64,000 nt of DNA from Theocolax elegans (Eukaryota > Arthropoda > Insecta > Hymenoptera > Cerocephalidae). Made by a program: the position numbers and the translations under genes. Location: the NCBI GenBank assembly GCA_026168455.1, contig CM047427.1:60465249-60529248 (forward strand). The letters are read 5' to 3'. Positions 41,336 through 53,306 of the stretch are shown here, piece by piece. Numbering within the stretch: the first letter of the stretch is position 1; every line of letters begins with the position of its first letter. Under the pieces are notes generated by a model. That model searched no databases and had not been told where the DNA came from. It worked only from the letters and a program-made list of their open reading frames with translations.

Positions 41336-44300
41336 TTATTTCAATATGTTATATTAAATATAATAAATAAATTATCTTTTAAATTTGCCTATATAACGTG
41401 AAGCTGCTTTAAAACTTGACAATGATTGTAATATTTAAATTAAATACCGTGCAAGCATCTTTTCCATTTTCACCGCCAGCACACATGAAACTGTTTTTGT
41501 TTAAAACGTAGGCAGCTCCTAGTCTAGTTTGCTTCAACCGATTTTCACAGTCCGTATTGTCGAGTATGGGGACGTCAACTTCTCGCATTATGCTTTGGTA
41601 TGCACCTCCTGGTCCAAATAGATTTTTTCCCCACCCGGATACATAACATCTACGAGATGTAATTGACAGTAACTTTACTCATTATTTTATGTTATACTTT
41701 AAAATGAAAAATTCATGACCAAATCTATTATTTTCATTTGTAGTTAATATACCCAATTAATAATTAAAAATTTTTTTTTTAACATATTAAGTATTTAAAA
41801 AAATTGTTTTGGTCAATACTTTTAGAGGATGAGCACTAAAAATTGGCAATTTTCAATGTATTGGGTGAAAGAGGTAATTTATAATTTTTTATTTTATTTC
41901 AGATTATTGGGATTTTAGTTAATGCTAAGCAATGGATATATATACGAATGTATGTATATAAGTGAATAAATACAAATAAATTACCTGGCTCCAGTTACCG
42001 GTGCGGTAGTGGGTTTACAAGCTGTGTTTACATTTGGATAGGAAGCAATGTTGATTACCCCATTGATTCTGATAACTGCAACGTCGTTCTCGAGGTTGCT
42101 AGGGTTGAAATTGGGATGAAGAACGATGCGAGCAACAGCGGCTTGTACGTAATTATATGGCTCCGATTGACTCTGCGCGTTCCACTCGCCTAATCGCACG
42201 AGTATACTGCTTGGATTGTTGCTACCATATAAATTATTTAATTTTTAATATTATTCGATACTTTTACATTTTTATACAAAAAAATTATTAGTATTTTAGG
42301 AGAAAACCCGTAAGTTTTTAATTTTTAAGACAGTAATAAATTCGAATTTGTGTGAGATATTTTTAAGATTAAATTGTAAGACACGTGTGATCTTTTTAAG
42401 AATTATTTAAAACATTGCTTCAAGATTATTTTAAAACCTTTACGAAATACTGTTTAGATAAGGCATAGTTTGGATAGTCAAGACACAGAGATCTATTTCT
42501 CAATATCTAGCAAATTTTATAAAATTAATGACAAATAATTACAATATCGTACAATTTTGTATACGATTTTCAAAACAAGTATAGAAGCGCTTAACACAAA
42601 CGTAAGACGTTTTTTTTTAATTGAACTGCTAATTATACAGTATATAAAGATACTAACGGAGTTATAGATTCCATTGCTCTTTTTTACCATAGATATCAGT
42701 AAATCATGAAAAATCTCGCCGAAAAAAAACCCTTGATTTTGACCGCTTATAACTTGAAACAAATAGAGATATGTGTTCTGAGCATTGATTCGTACTTATC
42801 ACTATTCATTGAAAATACTGACTTTTCGATCAGCTAAACAATATGTAATTAATCATTACATTAATAGCATTGGCGCTCAACTTTGATAATGTGTGGTAAA
42901 AACTCTATTTTCTTTAATTGCCCATAATTATTGTCGAATATGAACTCAGCCTATCTGACGGCATCGCCACATCTGCTCGCAAATTTTCGGGTGGCGGATT
43001 TGTGAAGCTATTAGTACGGACTGCAGCTCTAAGTTACAAAAGTATTTTAACATTTTTATGCTTTATGTGAATTTCTGTAAGATATCTCATAAAAACTTAA
43101 TCGGGGAGTTAGATCCTTTTTAGTGAGATATTAATTGAAATATTAATTGAAATATGTAAATATCTTTAAATGTTTAATATTTTGTACGAATTATACTAAT
43201 AGTGCATAATAACTTATATGTTTTGTAACTCGACGCGTAAAATCACTTTACTCCCGCGCAGTAACTATATTTATCGAAAACAGTTAAACGAAGGAAAAAA
43301 TGTAAATCTTCTTGGCTCATTCGCTTTTTCATTCACCTCCCGTTAACAACAATATTTCTTGAGGTTTATTACGTGTAATTTTGTATTTACCAAACGCAAT
43401 TCTAGTTAGCGAACCGTGAAAGGGAGCAAGGATCTTGATTTTAATAAACTAATAAACGGTAAACGATATCCGGTAAAACGTTAACGTTTTACATGTTGAC
43501 ATACTAACGTAGCGCGATACGTAGATAGTGTTAAATTAAAAAATATACAGGTAATCTTACATTTTATTGAGGAAAAAATTGTGTGCAAGAGATATGAAAG
43601 TATTATGAAAAATAATATAGTAAACGCGAAACCCATATTATAATAATGATTAAATATATATTTAATATTAGGAGAATAGAGATATAATTTATTTTAATTA
43701 ATTAATTAATAATTCAATAATAATTCTACTTAAATGTTAAAGTACTTTGCCTTTTTACGAGGAGATATTATTAAATTTTAAGAAAAAATGTAACTATATA
43801 CCGATACGATCGGATTCCTGTGAACGTTTTGTCCCACGTTACAGGGATCTACACCTTTTTCTGAGTCCGATATCCCCTTAATTAGGATCTAAAGACTATG
43901 AAATTGAACGACGTATATGTAGATGTACTTATTAATTCTGAATATTAAAAAAGATCGTGAAAATTATTTACGAAATTAAAGACCGCTGATGCTATATAAA
44001 TATGTAAGCAAATTTATAGTTTTCAACAGACCCCGTGTAAAAAAAAAGTCTAGGGAACGTCTGGGAAAAGTCTGGCTTATAAAGTCTTGGCAAAGTCCAG
44101 CTGGTGAGACTATCCCATACTTTTTGCCAGACTTAATATATTTTAAATCTACCAGACTTTCTCCCGCACATTTTGCCAGACTTTATAATTATTTTGAAAG
44201 TCTGGGATAAATAAGTCATACTTTTTCCCACACATTTTACTAGACTTTATAATTATTTTTAAAAGTCTGGGATAAATCAACCAGACTTTCTCCCGCACAT

Positions 44301-47300
44301 TTTGCCAGACTTTACACTTATTTTTAAAAATCTGGGAGAATTCAACCAGACTTTCTCCCCCACATTTTGCCAGACTGTATAATAATTTTTAAAAGTCTAG
44401 GAGAATTCAACCAGACTTTCCCCAGACTTCCCCCTCGTCGAATCTTCGTCGCATTTCATCTTTCAAACATAAAATTTATATTATTTCTAATTAATTTTCT
44501 AATTAATAAAAACAATAAATCCTCGACATGTTTTGAGCTATCGAACTCTCAAAACCACCAGATACTTACTTATCTATCACATATAAAAAAAGTCACCAAT
44601 GTGTTTCGTGTATCTCGCGAAAACAAACTGATGATGGGTAGGGTACAAAACGATATGAAAACCAACTTCAATTTGATCATTGTGTTTTTATAATTGTAAC
44701 CTAACCGTTTCATCAGTTTGTTGTCGCGAGATACACGAAAAACATTAGTGACTTTTTATATGTGATAGATAAGTATCTGGTGGTTTTGAGAGTTCGATAG
44801 CTCAAAACATGTCGAGGATTTATTGTTTTTATTAATTAGAAGTAATATAAATTTTATGTTTGAAAGATGCAATGCGACGAAGATTCGACGAGGGGGAAGT
44901 CTGGGGAAAGTCTGGTTGAATTCTCCCAGATTTTTAAAAATAATTGTAAAGTCTGGCAAAATGTGCGGGAGAAAGTCTGGTTGATTTATCCCAGACTTTT
45001 AAAACAAAATATATTAAGTCTAGCAAAAAGTATGGGATAGTCTCACCAGCTAGACTTTGCCAAGACTTCCCAGATGTTTCCCATACTTTTTTTTACACGA
45101 AACGGTACACTTATTCCTTTTAAATATACTTATAGTTATTTCACTGAAACTCATTCACTTATTTAATAAAATATGATATGTGTATCTTTATAGAATTTAA
45201 CTCTTTTTGGTACAATAAAATTGTACGCAATACAACCATCAATCAAATGATGAAACATCATGCAACAAATTAATCTTTTATAAATAAAATGTATTCTAAA
45301 GTAAATATGGGTTCATTTAAATAAATAACAGCAAATAGTAAGAGGAAGTGTGTATTTATAAAAAATGGTTTTGATCATTATCCGCACTTATTATAAATTA
45401 TTCATAGAATAGTTGTTATACACAACAAGTGACTATACGTGCGTTTAACAACAGGCACGTCAATTCAGACTGCTGAAGAGAAAAAAAACTACCTAATTAC
45501 ATTTCCGTTACAACAGAGGCTTTAATTTTAACTGTATGCTTTTTAGATTCCGATCTATTTTTGAACGTAAACATCGTTTGGTTTTCCCCGAATGATGATC
45601 GGTATTCATAATTATTTTATTAGAAAAATGCACACCTGAGTATCATTTGATTACGATTTCGATCAAGTAAATTTAATTTCCTGATATTCGACTCTTTCAA
45701 AGAGTAAATCGTAATTACGAAAATGTTAAATAAATTAATATTTACGAACGACGACAGATTTTCCTAAAAATGAAATGTAGCTCACTATAAACGGCAAATC
45801 GTAGTACGCAAATATAAATTGTGGGTGAAAAGATGAAGAGTAAAATTGAGAAAGGTATACTTACGCGTAAGCTGCGACTTTATGAGCAGCAGTCAGTACG
45901 TGGGTAGAATCAAGTAGTACACCCGAGCCTATGAAAGATTCTTGGAGATTGAGGAGCGCTACATGCCACGGATAAGCTCCAAAACTTGCTTGTCCTGCAA
46001 CAGTTTGCGGGGTAGCTGGGATTTTACGTATGCCGCAAGTAGTATCCGGAGAAGAAGGGGGGTTGGTCGTTGAAGCCGAGCAACAAAGGACGTAGCCTGT
46101 TGGACAAGTCGGTTGCGGTGGTCCCTGCACATCACGTAGAAGTATTAATTTATCAGCAAATAATAACTTGTATATTTAAATAATTACTATTACTATAACA
46201 ATTATATAATCAATGATTTAATTAATTGTTATATTTTTTCCATATTGAATTTCGAAGGAATATATCTTTAACTCTTAAACATTTTTATCGATCTAGTTAC
46301 TATATTGATTTATGTTTTCCTTGAATTCATTTATTGGTTCGTGCGAGAGTACGATAAGATGAAACATGAATTGTCATGTACCATTATTTATTAAATACTC
46401 TATACTGAAGAATCGAAACTTTACATAAATAATGAACTTCTTATATCAATTTGACCGTACATATAGTGAATGTATTAAAAGTACCTGTTAAAATGTGCAC
46501 TTATCACATTTCAAAATATAGAAAAATAATTTTTTAAATAATATTATATTTGTCGGTTAAAAATCAGAATAAGTCAGTTTCCAATAATGCATTATAGTAA
46601 AATATAATTAATTACATTATTGACTATTCGAATGTCGATGCCAGTCGACGGAGACGTTGGACAAGTTCCTATTAAAGCGCACATGCAACCTGGATTAACT
46701 ATCGCTAAAGCTGAAAAATAAATTATTCAAATTATTGTAATTATTATTTTTAAAATGTATTTGTAAATTTTTAGTTTACTAATTTATTAACCTTGCACAT
46801 TCTATAATAATGATAGTATAAATGAAAAACTTTGAAAATGTAAATCCATGAAAAAAGTAATAATTGAATAAACGCTTATGTAAGCTTCTAATAACTATAT
46901 GATTAGATGACGATAAGGTAGCACGTGCATAGATTTTCATCCAACTTAATTTATAAATAGTTTATGTGAAGTGGTGAAAAAAAATAATTTCTAATTCAAT
47001 TTTTAACACCTTTTTTGTAAAGTGGTAAGATAATAATAGATAATAAATAAATAACAAATTAGAATATTTTTTATTCAACTTATAAGCTCCAATAACTTCT
47101 TGTAAAAACGTACAGGATTTTATAAACAATTTTTCTTAAAAAAGTTTTTGCCTGTTTTACAATTAAAAAATTGAATAATCTAATTAGACATATGATGAGC
47201 TGTGAATAATTAAACACATTATTTTTGTTTGTTACTGTTTACAATATTTTTCTACGGTGCACAATCATAAATTTCAGTTTTTTAGTGTATATTCCGTTTT

Positions 47301-50300
47301 ATGTTCAATTTTATTTTAGATAAAAATGTGCTCTCATGCTAGAAAAATCTGATGGCAGAATTTTGAAAAAATACTAAGTTGATCAAATTGGTGAAATATG
47401 TTTGATTGATGAATAAATAAATGTGTTTACTTTAAGTAAACAATGATTAGTAACGAATATGTGTATTCATTATTAAAAATTCGTAAACTGTAATGAGAAC
47501 TGTATATGATATTGCAGAAAATATAAAAAGTTTTTTTGTAAACAAAACTTAATTTAACGAGTAATATTAATACTGCATATATGCATTGCTCAAAATAGTC
47601 AGTGAATCATCGATTTTTATCTTTACGAGATCTCGATCAATTATATTGAAAATGTTCACTCAGTTTTGTTTGTTCAAAGAATTTTGTGGATAATAAAGCG
47701 AATTTAGTCTAGTAAATTTTTGCCACTAAAGATGAGTTAATGCTGCGGTGATCGATGTCTGGATGAATAATCGATAAATGCGCTCGAATGCGTGAAACTC
47801 TGGCTCATCCGGTCAGTGACCCATTCTTGCGTTTTTAATGAATATGCGAACACTTGCCTCCTGAAAATGTAAAATATTCCACTCTATCAAATATTAATTT
47901 TTTATCATTACATTATATTGATTCTGATTTACTTGCTGCTAGCTAGTATTACTGTAGTAGCGTTCCAAACCCATATACCACCCAACCACTACATTCAAAA
48001 ATATATTTTATAAATACTTTTAATTAAACAGGCTTTAACAATTATTATTTAATACATTTATATAACAATTTAAATTTCGTTAAAATATTAATGATTGATC
48101 GTGCATTTACATTTCAATGTAATTTTTATTCTGAAAGTTACAAGAGTAGACTCGTTGTAAAATCGAAAAAAATATTGAAAAAATGAACGGGCTAAGTCAG
48201 TTCTTAGACATTGTGTGGTTATAATATTTGTTTTTTAAAACAAGTTTTATTCTACCAATAAGTTTGATTCTCAATTAATAATACAAATATAACTTGATAT
48301 AGATGTATTTTTTATTTGTAGAACAAAGTGTGATATTCAATTATTGAGGTAATTAATAGGAATTTAATAGATTCATGTGTTTTCTAGTAGATGATAACAG
48401 TACTCTAAAGTATTGAAAATATTGTATCACTTGATACTCTAAAGTTATGGGTCCAAATTTGAATTATACAGAGCTTGGTATTCAGAAATGAAGTATCTAA
48501 AAATGCTCATGTACACCATAAATATTATCTTATATTCATTTATAATAAACATATGAAAATAGCAAACGAGCCGAGTTGAGATTTAATGATTTATCCATCT
48601 GTTACTAAACTAGTTACTAACTGTAATACGTACAACTGTCAATCTTACAAGCTGATAATTAATTAGAGAAATATGTATTTTTCGTATGTCTATCTAGTAG
48701 AAATCGTATTCCATTTGATAGGTAATAAATATATATTCTAAATAGAATGGTTGAAAAGTGGGTGCAAAATAGGCGAAAAATGTGCCTATTTTTATCCTCC
48801 CGGTGAAACGCTTTTTCTCTCAATTTTTAACCATTAAATAGACTAAAATATAATTTCTATTCTGTTTTGAGCCAATTTTTAGCTTATAAACATAGATCAA
48901 ATTTGAGTCTATGTGCTATTAAATGTCTAATAAAAATGGACAAGTGGAAAATATAATAAAATCGCGTTTATCTTCGTAAATACTGGAAATATAACAGAAA
49001 TTAGTTGTGTGTTTATTGTGAAATATTATTCGAATGTTTTAAGGTTATGGTCATTCTATTAAATGTTAAAAAAATGGATGAAAAAGCGTTTCATCACAAG
49101 GTATTTAATACCAATGTTTAATTCCTAGTTCTTAGATTCAAATTTCTACTAGGGTACTAGCGCCACTGATCTACTAAATGAGATATCAGGCATTTGAACT
49201 ACCTACTCGAGTTGCCCCAAAATAATGTGCTAGTCTTCATCATTTGGCGCTTCTGTTGCGCAACAAGCAATCGTACTGCATTGATCCGAAAATCGGTAGC
49301 GGTACCACTAAAAAGTCAATGTACAATATACGTATACTACGTAGGTACACGAATGGGGGGACCGGAGAATATCTCAGTACATAAATAAATAATGGATTAG
49401 AATCAAAACATTTAATATGAAAATGTAATGTGAGTACTGAGTAGCGAATGGACAAACGATGTAATATGAAGATAGTTAAATGCAAATGAACGAACCATTA
49501 TAATGGACTTGGCGTTAGATTTTTCTACGTAAATGTCTAAACCGCACTTATAATTATTACATTTGTCTTTGCATTTAATAACTATATATTTGCTCGTATT
49601 ACAAAATACCAAGTATTTAACATTAATTTAATAATGAAGACTCTTCTAGTCAGGGATGTTGATTTACTTAAATAAATTGTTTATCTGCATCTTAAGCGTT
49701 TCAACGAGATTGCAAACTGAAAGATTATTAAATTGCAGATATTGTAGAATACATAATTACTTGTAAAACAATTAATTTATATTTATTCTTTTCATGTAAA
49801 GCAATGAAATGTCCCAGTGTTTTATGCGGTGAAACTATTTTTTAACTTGTGATATAGTGAAAGTGACTATAATATGCTAGTAAAATCATTTTTGTGGCAA
49901 ACGTTTTTTCATCTAGTGATATAACAATGCATTATAATTATTTTTTGTTTTTATTATACCGAATAATGATAATTTAAATTACGTTACAATACTCATATGC
50001 CGTAAAATTATCTTTACTTTTGTATATAGTCAATCTTCACTACTTTGTATAGTAGCATATATTTTATATTTTTGCAATGAATGCATATAGATTACGTACA
50101 AAACTCGTACCTATTTTGTTACAAACAACTTGATTAAATATACGGTTACATTAACAGTTATTTTTAGCATTACATGGGCTAGTGTGTGCACTTATAAAAA
50201 TGAAATGCGTATTGGGTTTATACGGAAACAAATGTTTGTAACGTTTTTGCGCGGCGCGCCACTGTCAAATTTTGTAGCGTATAAAGCCAATTAACTGTGA

Positions 50301-50929
50301 TTAACTGTGATGTACAAACCACGCCGTGTCGTCTTTATTTATATTTAAAATTACCTATCACAATGTATGCTAAATCCATGATCCACCGAATTAATACATT
50401 TTTTAGTTGTTAATATATTATTTAGTTAACGTGCTATTCTACATATTATGATAATTTAATTTAAAAAATTAATTATTAAGCACAGAAAATACATAAAGAT
50501 TACTGCATAACTACTTTATTAAAGAATGCTGTAACCAACATTACTTTCACCTTTTATCTGAAAATAGTGAAGTATTCTACGAGTTTACCAGTTTATCGAT
50601 TTACTACGTACGTATATATAAATAAGAAAATATTAGTTTAAAACTCGCTTTTAAATTGCAGGTATAGCAGTTGTCAATGGATTGGTCATTAAATTAAATA
50701 TTATGCGTGGATAGTATTTACACGTGACTTAGTAAATAAAATTTCTGACTTTTAAAACGCTAAATCACAAAAAGGTCTTTTTAAATTAAATGGGAATATT
50801 AAAATACGACATACTTGGAGTTCCAGGTGGCTTCGTAGTCCCCGGCGAATTGGTAAAAGACAGTCCATTTTCATTTTGCGCGAGAACAGTTGCGACTACG
50901 CACACCAAAATTACCGTGACGCGATGCAT
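40619..50929 (-). CDS. Secreted clip-domain serine protease homologue (non-catalytic)
   Basis: A secreted chymotrypsin-fold protein without peptidase activity, like the cofactors of prophenoloxidase activation and Drosophila CG5390-type proteins. Exons in coding order: 50929-50815, 46710-46616, 46124-45865, 42221-41985, 41649-41448 and 40783-40619. They total 1,074 nt, 357 aa, with all phases compatible. Residues 1-17 ([17 protein letters not shown]) form a signal peptide. Six cysteines at 47, 49, 55, 77, 84 and 85 make a clip domain. In the protease domain His151 (LTAAHK) and Asp203 (ENDVAVI) remain, but the canonical GDSGGP is GDGGSP at residues 304-309, so the catalytic serine is glycine. 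D300 is kept at the trypsin S1 position. A role in melanisation or immune cascades is inferred from the family. The long introns hold transposon-like DNA. Confidence 0.92.
41264..41334. repeat. Compound (CA)n(TA)n microsatellite
   Basis: A CA/CCCA run passes directly into about 24 TA units, inside the intron between the last two exons of the protease homologue. Confidence 0.85.
44034..45099. mobile_element. 1.07-kb foldback element with CCAGACT tandem units
   Basis: A long inverted repeat lies in the 3.6-kb third intron of the protease homologue. Its ends are CGTGTAAAAAA on the left and TTTTTTACACG on the right. The left arm is about 600 bases (44034-44634), the right about 390 (44711-45099), around a 76-base centre. 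The left arm is longer because it carries extra copies of a roughly 65-base unit (starting near 44152, 44218, 44281 and 44347). Each unit contains CCAGACTTT and AAAGTCTGG, which themselves pair. The inner arms share CGTGTATCTCGCGA and CCACCAGATACTTA. No transposase frame is present. It resembles foldback-type or long-TIR non-autonomous DNA transposons; the family is not recognised. Confidence 0.85.
46711..50814 (-). other. First intron of the protease homologue
   Basis: A 4.1-kb intron separates the signal-peptide exon from the clip-domain exons. Apart from the MITE-like element at 48704-49155 I see only AT-rich sequence and a short GC-rich patch near 50250 (GCGCGGCGCGCC). Two short open frames around 49194-49485 are not supported. 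Confidence 0.5.
48704..49155. mobile_element. MITE-like element A
   Basis: Terminal CTAGTAGAAAT at about 48704-48714 is matched in reverse by ATTTCTACTAG at about 49144-49154. Inside, arms at 48801-48841 and 49056-49095 also pair (GTGAAACGCTTTTTC against GAAAAAGCGTTTCATC). It sits in the first intron of the protease homologue. No coding frame is present. The ends match those of the shorter element at 53167-53306. Confidence 0.45.
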
Positions 50930-51035
50930 TTTGGAGCCGGCATGTACTAATGTAGGATAGGGGAATCCTAGATTCGATCGCGTCGGTTTAGGAGCCGGAA
51001 CGTGACTACCAGTTGCTCTGACAATAGCGCTTACC

Positions 51036-51042
51036 TTTTATA
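51036..51042 (-). promoter_or_regulatory. TATA box of the protease homologue
   Basis: TATAAAA on the minus strand lies about 107 bases before the ATG at 50929. An initiator-like TCAGAG follows about 20-25 bases downstream (51016-51021). The spacing is slightly short but usable. This pairing supports 50929 as the start codon of a short-leader transcript. Confidence 0.5.
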
Positions 51043-53166
51043 GGTGAAAACATGAGGTCGCGCGCAAGTGCGCTCGAATAGAAAAATCACATTCTGTTTT
51101 TTGGCAGCATCGTATCTTCTTCTCAATTTATCTTATTTAATTCTTTCAATCGACATGTTTAACACAAAGATTTTAATCGAATTTGTTTATTCAACGTGAA
51201 TTTAAACATTTTTGTATTTTAAATAATAAATCAGTCGAAATATCAATGTAATTAACTTTTATACTTGATCGTGTGAATTCACCATTTGACAGACTTAATA
51301 TAAAAGTAATTTGCAATTTCATTCATATAATTAGAAATGTTTATAAAAATCGTAGTCTACATGAGAATCGTAAATTTGTTACAATAAATTACATCATAGA
51401 AACAAAGCTTGGGATCTAAATTACTACTATATCACAATTATATATAATAATCAAATTAATTTAATCTACATATTTTCGATACATACAATTTAAATTAAAT
51501 ATGTTTTTATTTGTAAAATAATCTTTCCTATTTCGATAAACCATTGAGAAAATGTGTGTAGAATGTAAAAAGGTCGTATAAATAAATTTGCACTATTTCC
51601 CTTCTATCCAGAAAATTTGTTCTTCAAAATTTTAGATGCAATCTAAAAAAACGGTCACTTATTTGTCATTTCTACATAAATTTTAATTGATTAAATTTAC
51701 TTTCAGTTTAACTTAATCCTCATGGTAAAGTTAACTGTTTACTCAATTTTTTAATAGAAAAGTAAATATCTGCATATCAATTTGCAAATGAATCAATCAT
51801 TATTATCAAAATTTCGTGAAAAAGCCTCGACATTAAACAGTTTAGCGAAGCATAAAACAAGAAAGGTTTCAGTTTATTTCTAACAAAAAATAATTAAAAC
51901 TTATCTAAAACTGAATATAAAGTACAACTAAATTACTACTTTATAGCCACGTAAAATAGAAATAAAAAGTTGTTCAAGTAAGTAAAATTTATATCGAAAT
52001 GATTTATATCCGAGATGAACACGCGCAAGTTTAATTTTTTTAAATGCCATCACGTGTTGAATCCTTTCTGTTATTATCATACTTTTCAATCATTATACAA
52101 ATAATTAAACATGTGATTGGCTGTCTAAATTTTGTTGAAGAAATACAATTTTTTTATTCAAAATTATGGAAAACTGGCAACACCGTACTGAATAAGTAAT
52201 GAATGGGTTCGTATCTATATAATCTAAATATAAATAAATGTTATAAATAATATGCATGGAACTAAAATGAATATAAAATCGACATATTTAAAAAATAACG
52301 AAATATATTGTGTAATATGATAAGCTTTCGCAATGATGCATCAAATTATGAATGGTCCCCTGCTGGAATGAAATATAAAAGAATACAAAACGAAACTGTA
52401 GTAAAATATAATATGGGGAAAAACGTCCGGGCGAACGACTTCCGGTGCTCTCGCGAGCGTGTAACAACTTTTGCCATATACGACAAACTGGGTCAATCTC
52501 GTAATGCACCAAGAACCAAGTCAAAGTCGGGCTAATTGCCTATACAAAGGAAAATCCAAATTCGCGTAATTTTTTTATATTGATATATATTACATATTCT
52601 TCGTTTCGTTCTGATTACGCATAAACATTTTTTGGCTTAATTCAATATAAAAACTGGGTTTCCGAGTCAACGCTTAAAAATTAACGACTGAAAGGTACTC
52701 ACTGGTGCGTGTAACTCTCATTCAATTTACATTTCTTATCGCCAGGTTTTCGGTGAGTTCAACCTATTTTTGAGAGTATATCTGTAAAGTGCATTCGTTT
52801 CATTGATGCAGCTTGAATATTTTGAGATATTATTTCCTATTTTTCAGCGCTTCTTTATTTTTCAACTGGAACAGTCTTTTCCCACATTAATTTATTTTAA
52901 ATGAAAATATAGATACTATACAAAAATTTTCTTCCACAACAAAGATAATAGAAAATTCATTTTTATTGTAATGAAAGCAATCAGAAATGAACTTCATTGT
53001 TAATATAATAGAATTATATAATTTTCCTATCATATTATATTAATCTACAGTGATTAATTGCAACTTGTTTTATTTCTTTTGTTCTCGTAACATTACAATA
53101 TCTTAAAATAAAAAATAGTCATAATTAAAAATTATATTTTGTTGAAAATCTATTGTATTTTATAAC

Positions 53167-53306
53167 CCTAGTGGAAATTGAGCATTTTAAGGTTAGTTGA
53201 AAATATTTTTTGGCCATTAATTGTAGAAATATTGGCCATTTTTGACCAAATGGCCAATTTTTGGTCAAAAAAACGTTTCATAAATGCTTTCATTTCTACT
53301 AGGGAA
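53167..53306. mobile_element. MITE-like element B
   Basis: A 140-base repeat with terminal inverted repeats CCCTAGTGGAAATTGAGCATTT and the complement of AAATGCTTTCATTTCTACTAGGG. The interior contains a TGGCCA-rich palindromic stretch (TGGCCATTTTTGACC, GGTCAAAAA). The ends match those of the element at 48704-49155, suggesting one family of non-autonomous DNA transposons. Confidence 0.6.

Noticed and set aside
44367..44959. Two mirror-image open frames of 67-108 codons in the foldback element
   Set aside because: They are the two arms of the same inverted repeat read on opposite strands, not genes.
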